13,095 bases of DNA, from contig CAJQQW010000398.1 of assembly GCA_905480565.1 (NCBI GenBank), forward strand, positions 1 to 13,095, written 5' to 3'. Position numbers and translations under genes: made by a program. Below are positions 7,179-13,095 of this stretch, in pieces (within the stretch, counting starts at the first letter, position 1; each line of letters starts with the position of its first letter). The DNA comes from an uncultured Halioglobus sp. Its GTDB lineage: Bacteria; Pseudomonadota; Gammaproteobacteria; Pseudomonadales; Halieaceae. The notes beneath the pieces were generated by a model. It made no database searches and was not told the origin of the DNA. It saw only the letters and a list, made by a program, of their open reading frames with translations.

Positions 7179-7843
7179 CTGGTTTCCTTTTTGTGGATTT
7201 TGCCCAAAATTCGCGCAAAGGTGTCGGCCTCCTGTGCGCCCTGCACCAGATACTGTTGTTGAAAAAAAAACGCGGGGACAGCGTGGATATCACGCTCACG
7301 CCACTGCGCTTGCTGCTCCCGCACCGTTTCAGCAAAGCGTGCCTCATTGAGTACAGATTTCGCTTCGCCCGAATCGAGCCCGACAGAATCCGCGACATCG
7401 ACCAGCAGCTGTATATTGTCGACATCACCACGATGACTGAAGAAGGTCTCGAACAGGGCCATTGCCAGTTCGTTTTGCAACCCCTGCACACCTGCCCAAT
7501 GCAACAACTGGTGGGCGCGAAACGTATTCACCATACGCATGTCGTCATAATAATCGAAACGAAAATCCAGTGCTTCGCCCAGTTCAACAAACCTGCGTCG
7601 GGTACTTTGACTCTGTGCTGCACCAGCGCCGTACTTCTGCGCGATATGCTCGCGCAGATTTTGCCCTTCCGCCGGCATCTGTGGATTTAGCTCAAATGGA
7701 TGCCAGCGGATCGAAGCCTCAAATTGATCCCCTGTGCTCCGTAATGCTTTCATCAATTGCTTGTAGCCAACAATACACCAGGGACAAACCACATCCGAGA
7801 TGATATCCACCTGTAGTGGCAGCGGGGATTGATTCGATGACAT
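7175..7843 (-). CDS. DsbA-family oxidoreductase, FrnE type
   Basis: A 222-residue thioredoxin-fold protein with an inserted helical domain. The active site C20-P-W-C23 lies in DIISDVVCPWCIVGYKQL, and the cis-proline loop is HAVPAFFFQQQ near the C-terminus. The early SDVVCPWC(I/Y)(I/V)G pattern and helical insert match FrnE-like 'DsbA family oxidoreductases', which are cytoplasmic disulfide or glutathione-linked enzymes, not periplasmic DsbA; there is no signal peptide. The start chosen is MSSNQ at 7843, with GGAG four bases upstream. An alternative at 7876 (MGTTSES, AAGG seven bases upstream) would add 11 residues. The still longer frame to 7999 would run through the candidate promoter and has no family support. 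It is the first gene of a coupled pair with the SnoaL-like gene. Confidence 0.87.
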   Translation of the reverse strand: MSSNQSPLPLQVDIISDVVCPWCIVGYKQLMKALRSTGDQFEASIRWHPFELNPQMPAEGQNLREHIAQKYGAGAAQSQSTRRRFVELGEALDFRFDYYDDMRMVNTFRAHQLLHWAGVQGLQNELAMALFETFFSHRGDVDNIQLLVDVADSVGLDSGEAKSVLNEARFAETVREQQAQWRERDIHAVPAFFFQQQYLVQGAQEADTFARILGKIHKKETR

Positions 7844-7932
7844 TTTGTCTCCATCGCTCTCGCTCGTAGTGCCCATGTTAAAGCCTTGCGCCGGAGCATG
7901 CGAGACCCAGCCGCCAAAGTGAACGCTACGCA

Positions 7933-7961
7933 TAAATATGGCAGGCGTGTGCGTCTGGCAA
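7933..7961 (-). promoter_or_regulatory. candidate sigma-70 promoter for the FrnE/SnoaL pair
   Basis: On the minus strand TTGCCA (7961-7956, five of six consensus bases) is followed after 17 bases by TATTTA (7938-7933, three of six). Transcription would begin near 7926, upstream of both plausible starts of the DsbA-type gene and consistent with rejecting the long N-terminal frame. The rest of the divergent gap (7844-8140) holds no gene. A weak TTGTTT-16-TACAAA on the plus strand, just after 8035, could serve the gene at 8141, but it is not convincing. Confidence 0.4.
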
Positions 7962-8140
7962 ACGACACCGCGGCTAACGTAAACGGAGAACTGGAGCACA
8001 TCTCTGGGAAAATCTGGCGTTTTCGCCTGAATTGGGTTTGTTTTACACAGCGGCGCTGCTACAAAGAATACTCAGTTCAACATAACGGTGCATGACAATT
8101 CTCACAACAGAGCCGGTGGCACATTCGCAGAGGTACCACA

Positions 8141-8410
8141 ATGAAATTACTTGAACACTCGGCGCAGGGCGCCACGATCCAGTTAAATCAGCGAGAGCTA
8201 TTACTGATCATGGCCCTGGTGCAGGAGGGCAGAGAATCCTTTGGCTGCAATACCAACAGTGGTCGCGCGCTGGACGAGTTGATCAGTCAGGCCAACGTAC
8301 TGGTCGAGACAGCCCGAAGGGACAGCCTGCTGAACAGGCTTGAGTGCCCCCGGATCAGTACCGTGGTAAACCCGCGACACGGACTGTCCCGAGACGCTTC
8401 CAACGGTTAA
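8141..8410 (+). CDS. hypothetical 89-residue protein
   Basis: I do not recognise this protein. The frame starts at an ATG with AGAGGT six bases upstream and is the first plus-strand gene of the divergent region. Residues 14-60 look like a genuine folded segment: QLNQRELLLIMALVQEG suggests an amphipathic helix, followed by RALDELISQANVLVETAR as a second helix with regular leucine and alanine spacing. One cysteine (C36) is present. The C-terminal third is polar, arginine-rich and probably disordered. There is no signal peptide or membrane segment. It lies 134 bases upstream of the DUF3014 gene on the same strand and may share its transcript. Ribosome site and helical pattern support a real gene; no function can be given. 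Confidence 0.6.
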   Translation: MKLLEHSAQGATIQLNQRELLLIMALVQEGRESFGCNTNSGRALDELISQANVLVETARRDSLLNRLECPRISTVVNPRHGLSRDASNG

Positions 8411-8424
8411 CCCCTCCCACCCGC

Positions 8425-8446
8425 CGGCCCACTTCGCTGGCCGAAG
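8425..8446 (+). other. overlapping, mutually exclusive short hairpins in an intergenic gap
   Basis: CGGCC (8425-8429) can pair with GGCCG (8439-8443). Alternatively CTTCG (8432-8436) can pair with CGAAG (8442-8446). The two stems share bases and cannot coexist. They lie 15 bases after the stop of the 89-residue gene and about 100 bases before the DUF3014 gene. No T tract follows, so a standard terminator is unlikely. The gap also contains CACCGTG-AT-CACCGTG, a 7-base direct repeat, at about 8488-8503. Confidence 0.25.
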
Positions 8447-8544
8447 AGTGCCATTGAGCGTATTCTGTTTTTCTTCGACCACCTGGGCACCGTGATCACC
8501 GTGTAACCGACGCCTGACGAGTAATCCGTGATGGAGCACACCGC

Positions 8545-9456
8545 ATGAAAGCAAATCCCGATCAGCACCTCGTTGAGCCACCACGGCGGACACGGCCGCC
8601 CGTAGTCGAAGCGTTGTTGGTTCTCGGCGTTATTGGCGCGCTAACCTACTGGTATCTGAGTGTGAATACGCGGGGGCCCGATGTGGTTATCGAGGCGCCT
8701 GCCCCAATACGGGAAACATTCCGTGAAACCTTGTCAGCCGCACCGGATATCCCAAGGCGCGAGGACAAAGCTGCATCCGGATCGCTCACAACACCGCAAA
8801 ATCAGGCGGCTGCCAGCAATGCGAACCAACAGCCGACCGCCCAACCAGAGTCACAAGTAGCAACAGTCTCACTGGAAGAAGGCGAAACCAGAGTGCGCGA
8901 CTTCGTCAATGGACCGGGGGCGACTCTCGGCTTGGATAAGTTAGCTACCAGCCCACACCCCATTGCGACAACAGCGGCGCTGATAGACGGAGCAAGCCGC
9001 GGCTTGATTTTGCGCAAAATCCTACCGCTCTCACCACCCTCGGCAGCCTTCAGCGTCAGCGGGGAAGATGATTTTCTTTACATGGCACCGGACAGTTACG
9101 AGCGCTATAACAGCTTTGCCAAAACAGTGGCCTCACTGGACAGCAACGACATCGCGGACAGCTTCCACCAATTGCGTCAAGTCTATGAAGCTGCCTACGA
9201 CCAGCTGGGACTTGATACCGCCGAGTTCGACAATGCCGTTATTCGGACGCTCGATATAGTGCTGGCGACACCCGAGCTAAAAGAACCCATCGCCGTGAAA
9301 CGAAAATCCGTCGTATACGTTTACGTAGATCCTGCATTAGAAAGCCTCCCTCCACTGCAAAAGCAGTTGTTGCGTATGGGTCCGGAGAATATTCTGCTTA
9401 TCAAGCAATTTGCTCGGGCCATGCGGAACAGGCTATTAGAGCCCCAAGGGTATTAG
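8545..9456 (+). CDS. DUF3014 domain-containing membrane-anchored protein
   Basis: A 303-residue protein: a short cytoplasmic N-terminus with prolines and arginines, one membrane helix (about 20-40, VVEALLVLGVIGALTYWYLS), a low-complexity Pro/Ala/Gln linker (about 48-118), then a globular domain (about 120-300) with the DUF3014 pattern: LRKILPLSPPSAAF, then YERYNSFAKTVASLD, then YDQLGLDTAEFDNAVIRTLD, ending with LPPLQKQLLRMGPENILLIKQF. The basic, proline-rich N-terminus before the helix suggests the domain faces the periplasm. GGAG lies nine bases before the ATG. The molecular role of DUF3014 is not known to me. It may be co-transcribed with the 89-residue gene upstream, and it converges with the FAD oxidoreductase downstream. 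Confidence 0.88.
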   Translation: MKANPDQHLVEPPRRTRPPVVEALLVLGVIGALTYWYLSVNTRGPDVVIEAPAPIRETFRETLSAAPDIPRREDKAASGSLTTPQNQAAASNANQQPTAQPESQVATVSLEEGETRVRDFVNGPGATLGLDKLATSPHPIATTAALIDGASRGLILRKILPLSPPSAAFSVSGEDDFLYMAPDSYERYNSFAKTVASLDSNDIADSFHQLRQVYEAAYDQLGLDTAEFDNAVIRTLDIVLATPELKEPIAVKRKSVVYVYVDPALESLPPLQKQLLRMGPENILLIKQFARAMRNRLLEPQGY

Positions 9457-9526
9457 ATTGACAGAGCAGCCCTGATAGTTACGGCCGCTGCTTCAACTAA
9501 GTTGGCGCATTCACTCCGATCAAAGC

Positions 9527-9545
9527 AGCGCTCGCCACGAGCGCT
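9527..9545. terminator. candidate bidirectional terminator between convergent genes
   Basis: AGCGCTCG (9527-9534), loop CCA, CGAGCGCT (9538-9545) form a perfect 8-base stem with a 3-base loop. It lies 70 bases after the DUF3014 stop, between two convergent genes. The plus-strand tail is TATTC and the minus-strand tail GCTTTG, so the T tract is poor on both sides and function as an intrinsic terminator is not assured. The rest of 9457-9703 holds no gene. An AGGAGG at 9601-9606 is followed by no usable start codon. Confidence 0.45.
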
Positions 9546-9703
9546 TATTCGAGCCGCATCCCGTCGAGAATTTGTAACCGACACATGGACTGACATCATC
9601 AGGAGGCAGCGAATAGACACGCCCCCCTTATGACGGGAAGATTACGACTCAAAACGGGTCTGCATGAACTGCTATGGAACGCGGTTTGGCCCTCTGCAGG
9701 ATC

Positions 9704-11035
9704 TCAAAACCGGTCGCGTAAACGATGGTAAAGCATCTCCGCCGCCATCGCATAACCCCCTAACTTGCGACCCAGAGCTATGCGTCCCGGCGGCACACGC
9801 TCGAACATTTCAAGGCGAGCCATGTTGCCCTGCACGGCGTCGCACAGTATATCACCACAGGCATGACTGAGACTCAGCCCATGGCCGCCATAACCCTGGC
9901 TATAAAAAACATTCGGCGCGAGGCGACCGAGCAGAGGTACCCGTTTGATCACGACGGCCATTTGCCCGCTCCAGGCATAATCCAACCGTTTATCAGCTAG
10001 CGAGGGATACACCGCACGAATCCTGCGGCGCATAGCCTGCCTCGGATCAGCGGGCTCCCGTCCGGTATAGTGGCAGCCCCCGCCAAACAGCAATCTCCGA
10101 TCTGACGAAAAGCGGAAATAATCCATCACCAGACTTTGGTCGCAGACCGCGATGTTCTGCGGATTGATGGCACTCATCTCCGCCTGAGTCAGGGGCTCAG
10201 TGGCCACGATAGACGTGCTGGCAGGAAATAACAGGCTGGAAAACGTTGTCTGCTCTAACAGGTGGTAAGCGTTGCCGGCAAGCAAGACGTGATCGGCCAG
10301 CACTTCGCCGCCCGAGGTGCGCACTATCGGGCGAGCGCCTTGCTCGATAGCTAACACCGCGCTTCCCTCGTGAATCATAACGCCCAGGCCAGCGGCGGCG
10401 CGCGCCTCCCCCAGGCACAGATTCAGTGGGTGCAGGTGTCCACTGCGCCAGTTGAGCATGCCACCAATGTAGCGATCGGTGCCAATCAGTTGAGGTAACT
10501 CCCCCCGCGAGACCAGACGCACTTCATTTTCCCAGCCACGGGCGCAAAGTCGGTCATACCAAAATTTCTGCTTATCAAGGTGCCGGGGCTTGGTAGCTAC
10601 ATCGATATAACCGTAGTTCAGATTGCAGTCGATCCGGTACTGTTGCACCCACCGCGCGATGATGTCATGGCCGAGGTAGCCCAAATCGAACAACGAATCT
10701 GCCAGCACAGGCCCGGCGAACGTCTCTAATCGATCCTCCCCCGGGACACCGCCAACCATTTGCCCACCACAGCGTCCCGAGGCGCCCCAGCCCACCCTGT
10801 TCTGTTCCAGCACCGTCACAGAAAATCCGCGCTCGGCGAGTAAGAGTGCAGCGGATAAACCGGTAAACCCCGCGCCGATGACACAGACATCGGTGCGAAC
10901 ATCTCCATTTAGAGGTGGGTACTCGACAGCATCGTTTCGCGTTGCCGAGAAGTAGGAGTGACAGTGTGTATCGGGTGAGTGCACAGGGTCGCTGCCGATG
11001 TAATAGTTGCGTTCAAACCTCGGTATGCGCAACAT
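9704..11035 (-). CDS. FAD-dependent oxidoreductase, PuuB/DadA type (amine oxidase-like)
   Basis: A 443-residue flavoprotein of the D-amino-acid oxidase superfamily, closest by eye to gamma-glutamylputrescine oxidase PuuB. The N-terminal dinucleotide fold is CVIGAGFTGLSAALLLAERG (51-70), with E77 closing the second strand in VTVLEQNRVGWGASGRCGGQ. Further shared patterns are SGHLHPLNLCLGEA, VMDYFRFSSDRRLLFGGG, RVPLLGRL and the C-terminal YSQGYGGHGLSLSHACGDIL. The expected reaction is oxidation of a secondary or primary amine with release of hydrogen peroxide. PuuB itself is about 426 residues, and the extra length is an N-terminal stretch of roughly 20 residues. The ribosome site is weak (a GAG about nine bases upstream). 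No other puu gene is visible, so the substrate is open. The aldo/keto reductase lies 71 bases upstream on the same strand. Confidence 0.88.
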   Translation of the reverse strand: MLRIPRFERNYYIGSDPVHSPDTHCHSYFSATRNDAVEYPPLNGDVRTDVCVIGAGFTGLSAALLLAERGFSVTVLEQNRVGWGASGRCGGQMVGGVPGEDRLETFAGPVLADSLFDLGYLGHDIIARWVQQYRIDCNLNYGYIDVATKPRHLDKQKFWYDRLCARGWENEVRLVSRGELPQLIGTDRYIGGMLNWRSGHLHPLNLCLGEARAAAGLGVMIHEGSAVLAIEQGARPIVRTSGGEVLADHVLLAGNAYHLLEQTTFSSLLFPASTSIVATEPLTQAEMSAINPQNIAVCDQSLVMDYFRFSSDRRLLFGGGCHYTGREPADPRQAMRRRIRAVYPSLADKRLDYAWSGQMAVVIKRVPLLGRLAPNVFYSQGYGGHGLSLSHACGDILCDAVQGNMARLEMFERVPPGRIALGRKLGGYAMAAEMLYHRLRDRF

Positions 11036-11106
11036 AATGCCAGCTCAATCGAAGCGATCCAAGGATAACAGCGGGCAGTCAGCCGCAGGAAAGCCGATCA
11101 GGCGAA

Positions 11107-11997
11107 TCAGGCAGAGGCATCTATGCCCGCAAGCGCGTTCAGCTCCAGTTGCGCGACGGACTTGATACCGGGAATCACCGTACCCACCTGCGGGTTCTGC
11201 AAGCACCAAGCGATAGCCCAGGTCGCCGCATTCATACCCGGGGGCTTGGCCTTCAGGGCCTCGTGGGCAGCATCAAGCCGCTGGCCCAAGTTATTTCTGG
11301 GCAGGAACAGCGCACGTACGTCATCAAACACATGCTCACGTTGGTACTTACCACTGAGCAACCCCATCGCCAGAGGAGCCCGAGCGATAACACCAAGATC
11401 CATCTCACTGGCAACCGGGAACACAAATTTTGCCGCCCGCCGGGTGATAGCATTGTAAACGGTTTGCACAACACTGATGCCATACTCGCGCGACTTCGAC
11501 ACCTGCTGCTGCATTTTGGGCCGCCCCAAAGAGTTACCGAGGAAGCGAATTTTCCCAGCGTCTACCTGTTTATTCAGCATCGTCCAAAGATCGTCGTTAT
11601 CAAAATATGCGTCAGGCGCGGAGTGCAACTGATACAGATCTATATAATCTGTGCGCAGCGCGCGCAGGGAGTCTTCGAGTTGAATCTGAACCTGGGCAGG
11701 CCCGTAGTTTTCATCACCGAGATCATTAGCCGGGTTATGCCCAAATTTTGTCGCAACAATCCAGCGTTCGCGCTGATGGGCAATAGCGCTGCCAATTAAA
11801 CGCTCGGACAGATGATCAGGGCCATAACACTCCGCCGTATCAATAAAATTGATACCCAGTTCACTCGCGCGGGACAGGATACCATCGACCTCAGATTGCT
11901 CAAAAGATTTGCCCCACACTCCGGCCAGTTGCCACGCTCCCACACCCACCGCGGAGACAGAAAGTTCAGTGCGCCCAAGCCTGCGATATTGCATCAT
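11107..11997 (-). CDS. aldo/keto reductase
   Basis: A 296-residue NADPH-dependent oxidoreductase with a TIM-barrel fold. It opens with YRRLGRTELSVSAVGVGAWQ, typical of the family. The catalytic tetrad is complete: D53 and Y58 in NFIDTAECYG, K84 in VATKFG, H125 in LYQLHS. The C-terminal cofactor region is recognisable (AIAWCLQNPQVGTVIPGIKS). The family reduces aldehydes and ketones or oxidises alcohols, and the substrate cannot be told from sequence. Two consecutive ATG codons sit at 11997 and 11994, with AGGG about ten bases upstream of the first. It lies between the disrupted MaoC-type gene (106 bases upstream) and the FAD oxidoreductase (71 bases downstream), all on the minus strand, which suggests but does not prove one transcript. 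Confidence 0.9.
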   Translation of the reverse strand: MMQYRRLGRTELSVSAVGVGAWQLAGVWGKSFEQSEVDGILSRASELGINFIDTAECYGPDHLSERLIGSAIAHQRERWIVATKFGHNPANDLGDENYGPAQVQIQLEDSLRALRTDYIDLYQLHSAPDAYFDNDDLWTMLNKQVDAGKIRFLGNSLGRPKMQQQVSKSREYGISVVQTVYNAITRRAAKFVFPVASEMDLGVIARAPLAMGLLSGKYQREHVFDDVRALFLPRNNLGQRLDAAHEALKAKPPGMNAATWAIAWCLQNPQVGTVIPGIKSVAQLELNALAGIDASA

Positions 11998-12103
11998 CGA
12001 TCACGCCCTACACTCAATTGGAGCAGCCGCCAGATTTGTCACCTGTAGTCCGTTCTCCGGCATCACGGATGCTATTGCTGGTAAATATAGCCACTACTAT
12101 CTC

Positions 12104-12559
12104 TCATCTGTTCTCACGCCTCTCGATTAAATACGCACACTCCAGGGTGAACACCGTCTGACCCTCTTGATTGAACATGCGACAAGCCGTTCTCACCACA
12201 CCGAGCCCGGGGCGGGAGGCGGAGGATCGCGCTGACAGCACGGTGTAGGCGCTTCTCATTACGTCCATTGGTCGAACAGGGGCATGCCATTGCAGCTTGT
12301 CAAAGCCCAAAGCGCTGACCGCGGCTGATTACCTGCTTTTGTCAAGATCAGCATTGCCAATACGCACATAGATTGAAAAAATATGTGCAGAAGAAGCCAC
12401 CAGAACGCCGAACAGTGAATCCCTCGCGGCCTCCGAATCCGTATGAAACGGACGCGGGTCCCAGCGCTCACCCACCTCAATAATTTCCTCTTCGGTCACG
12501 CGGTATCGATCCTCGAATACTACTTGGCGACCCGTAGTCAGATCTTCAAAATACAACAT
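12104..12559 (-). pseudogene. MaoC-family hydratase/dehydratase interrupted by an in-frame TAA
   Basis: Two pieces in the same reading frame together give one complete MaoC-type protein of 151 codon positions. The first piece (12559-12332) encodes MLYFEDLTTG through NADLDKSR and holds the hydratase active site D34-P-R-P-F-H39 and the FGVLVAS turn. A TAA at 12331-12329 takes position 77. The frame then continues without shift as SAAVSALGFDKLQWHAPVRP and the family's usual C-terminus (GLGVVRTACRMFNQEGQTVF). GGAAGAG lies seven bases before the ATG, so the start is sound. Stopped at 77 residues, the protein would lack half of its hot-dog fold. A single-base change of a CAA, GAA, AAA, TCA or TTA codon would explain it; a sequencing error or readthrough cannot be excluded. 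The family hydrates enoyl-CoA-type double bonds. Confidence 0.82.
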
Positions 12560-12680
12560 TGGCCCGCTCTTCCACGCTACATGGTCTGCGTGGCATTTAC
12601 ATCGCTTACTGCACGGATGAGCGCCCAACGGGAAAACCGCACAGCCTGCAAATTACTGCTGCAACGCAACGGTATTTCAG

Positions 12681-12719
12681 GCTTTCGATATATTACGGCG
12701 AAAGCACTGCTCTAGTTAA
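12681..12719 (-). promoter_or_regulatory. candidate promoter with a dyad across the -10 of the MaoC-type gene
   Basis: On the minus strand TTAACT (12719-12714) and TAATAT (12695-12690) are spaced by 18 bases, each matching four of six consensus bases, about 130 bases before the MaoC-type start. The -10 lies inside a perfect 7-base inverted repeat, GCTTTCG (12681-12687) and CGAAAGC (12699-12705), separated by 11 bases. That arrangement is what an operator overlapping a promoter would look like. No T tract follows the stem, so a terminator for the carotenoid oxygenase gene is less likely. The rest of 12560-12735 holds no gene. Confidence 0.35.
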
Positions 12720-12735
12720 CCAAAAATCTAGGCAC

Positions 12736-13095
12736 TCAGGCGCCAACCCAGCTACCGTGGAAGCCGGTCGGGATACGCAATGGCAGTTTCGCTGTCGCAA
12801 CAGGTCCCACCTCGATATCTGATGCGTCGAAGATCAACAGATCGGTGAGCGATGTTTCTTTATTAAACGCAAGATTCAGAAGATATCCATCACCCTCATC
12901 GACTGAACCACTGCGTGGGGCCAGTATTGGCTCGCCTAACAGATATCGGCTCTCCCCCCAGAGTTTACGCTTACCGGTTGTTCGGTCGTAGTGAATCAGC
13001 TTATTGAAAACCAGCTGATTTTCGAGTGCACCGACGAGATAGGCATGACGATGTGAACGCGTCATAAAGCGATCATCTGTGCGCGGGAATTCACA
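12736..13095 (-). CDS. carotenoid oxygenase (carotenoid/stilbene cleavage dioxygenase), C-terminal part
   Basis: The C-terminal 119 residues of an iron-dependent dioxygenase of the RPE65/carotenoid cleavage family; the open frame continues through the right edge, so the start lies outside. Recognisable signatures are CEFPRTDDRF at the visible beginning, then FNKLIHYDRTTGKRKLWG, EPILAPRSGSVDEGDGYLL, LLIFDASDIEVGPVATAKLP and the terminal TGFHGSWVGA. The histidine in FHGSW corresponds to the last of the four iron-binding histidines of the family; the other three lie outside the window. Members cleave conjugated double bonds in carotenoids, apocarotenoids or phenylpropanoid stilbenes, and the fragment cannot separate these. 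The next gene downstream on the strand is the disrupted MaoC-type gene, 176 bases away. Confidence 0.9.
   Translation of the reverse strand, partial: CEFPRTDDRFMTRSHRHAYLVGALENQLVFNKLIHYDRTTGKRKLWGESRYLLGEPILAPRSGSVDEGDGYLLNLAFNKETSLTDLLIFDASDIEVGPVATAKLPLRIPTGFHGSWVGA

Noticed and set aside
7844..7999. Longer N-terminus for the FrnE-type oxidoreductase
   Set aside because: It would pass through the candidate promoter, has no family match, and good ribosome sites exist at 7876 and 7843.
8108..8130. TGGCAC followed by GC as a sigma-54 promoter ahead of the 89-residue gene
   Set aside because: The GG and GC pairs are only seven bases apart instead of ten, so the spacing is wrong.
8411..8506. 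In-frame continuation of 31 codons after the TAA of the 89-residue gene, as possible readthrough
   Set aside because: That many codons without a stop is expected by chance, and the translation does not look like part of the same protein.
9601..9606. Perfect AGGAGG ribosome-site-like sequence in the convergent gap
   Set aside because: No ATG, GTG or TTG start at suitable spacing follows, and the frame closes within a few codons.
11149..11799. Plus-strand frame of 216 codons opposite the aldo/keto reductase
   Set aside because: The minus-strand gene shows a complete catalytic tetrad, and the antisense frame resembles nothing.
12259..12480. Frameshift as the cause of the broken MaoC-type gene
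   Set aside because: Both halves are in the same frame (225 bases from the stop to the end), so a nonsense codon explains it without a shift.

Overview
The window reads as a chromosomal stretch of a moderately GC-rich gammaproteobacterium. The reasons are a PilG-type response regulator, a DUF3014 protein, and a three-gene set (retropepsin-like protease, inactive transglutaminase with seven membrane helices, alpha-L-glutamate ligase-like ATP-grasp enzyme) that I know mainly from that class. The catabolic-looking genes at the right end (carotenoid oxygenase, MaoC-type hydratase, aldo/keto reductase, FAD amine oxidase) would suit a marine, Halieaceae/Spongiibacteraceae-like lineage, but that is inference. 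I see no tRNA, rRNA, CRISPR array, insertion sequence or phage gene.

Layout. 1-351 (minus): 5' part of a PilG-like receiver protein that runs off the left edge, with a candidate promoter just upstream. 615-6669 (minus): a tight run of five genes, transcribed in the order retropepsin-like protease, 7TM inactive transglutaminase, ATP-grasp ligase, a degenerate sigma-54-activator-like regulator, and a small protein with an XRE-like region. The first three overlap by 4 and 1 bases; the last two follow after gaps of 26 and 13. 6756-7843 (minus): a FrnE/DsbA-type oxidoreductase overlapping a SnoaL-like protein, lying just upstream of the five-gene run and possibly co-transcribed with it. 8141-9456 (plus): an unrecognised 89-residue protein and a DUF3014 membrane protein. 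9704-13095 (minus): a PuuB-like FAD oxidoreductase, an aldo/keto reductase, a MaoC-type gene broken by an in-frame TAA, and the 3' part of a carotenoid oxygenase cut by the right edge.

How the genes may work together. In the central operon the ligase should act in the cytoplasm, the 7TM protein should span the inner membrane with its dead transglutaminase domain in the periplasm, and the protease should be anchored facing the periplasm. That suggests a peptide-adding and peptide-trimming system tied to an envelope signal. The two genes at its end add something unusual. The 715-residue regulator keeps the outline of a sigma-54 enhancer-binding protein but has lost the GAFTGA loop, the Walker B acids, the arginine fingers and the sensor II arginine. 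It also carries a GGDEF-like segment and two Fis-type DNA-binding helices. It looks like a regulator converted from an ATP-driven activator to a DNA-binding or scaffolding role, and it is the strongest candidate here for something undescribed.
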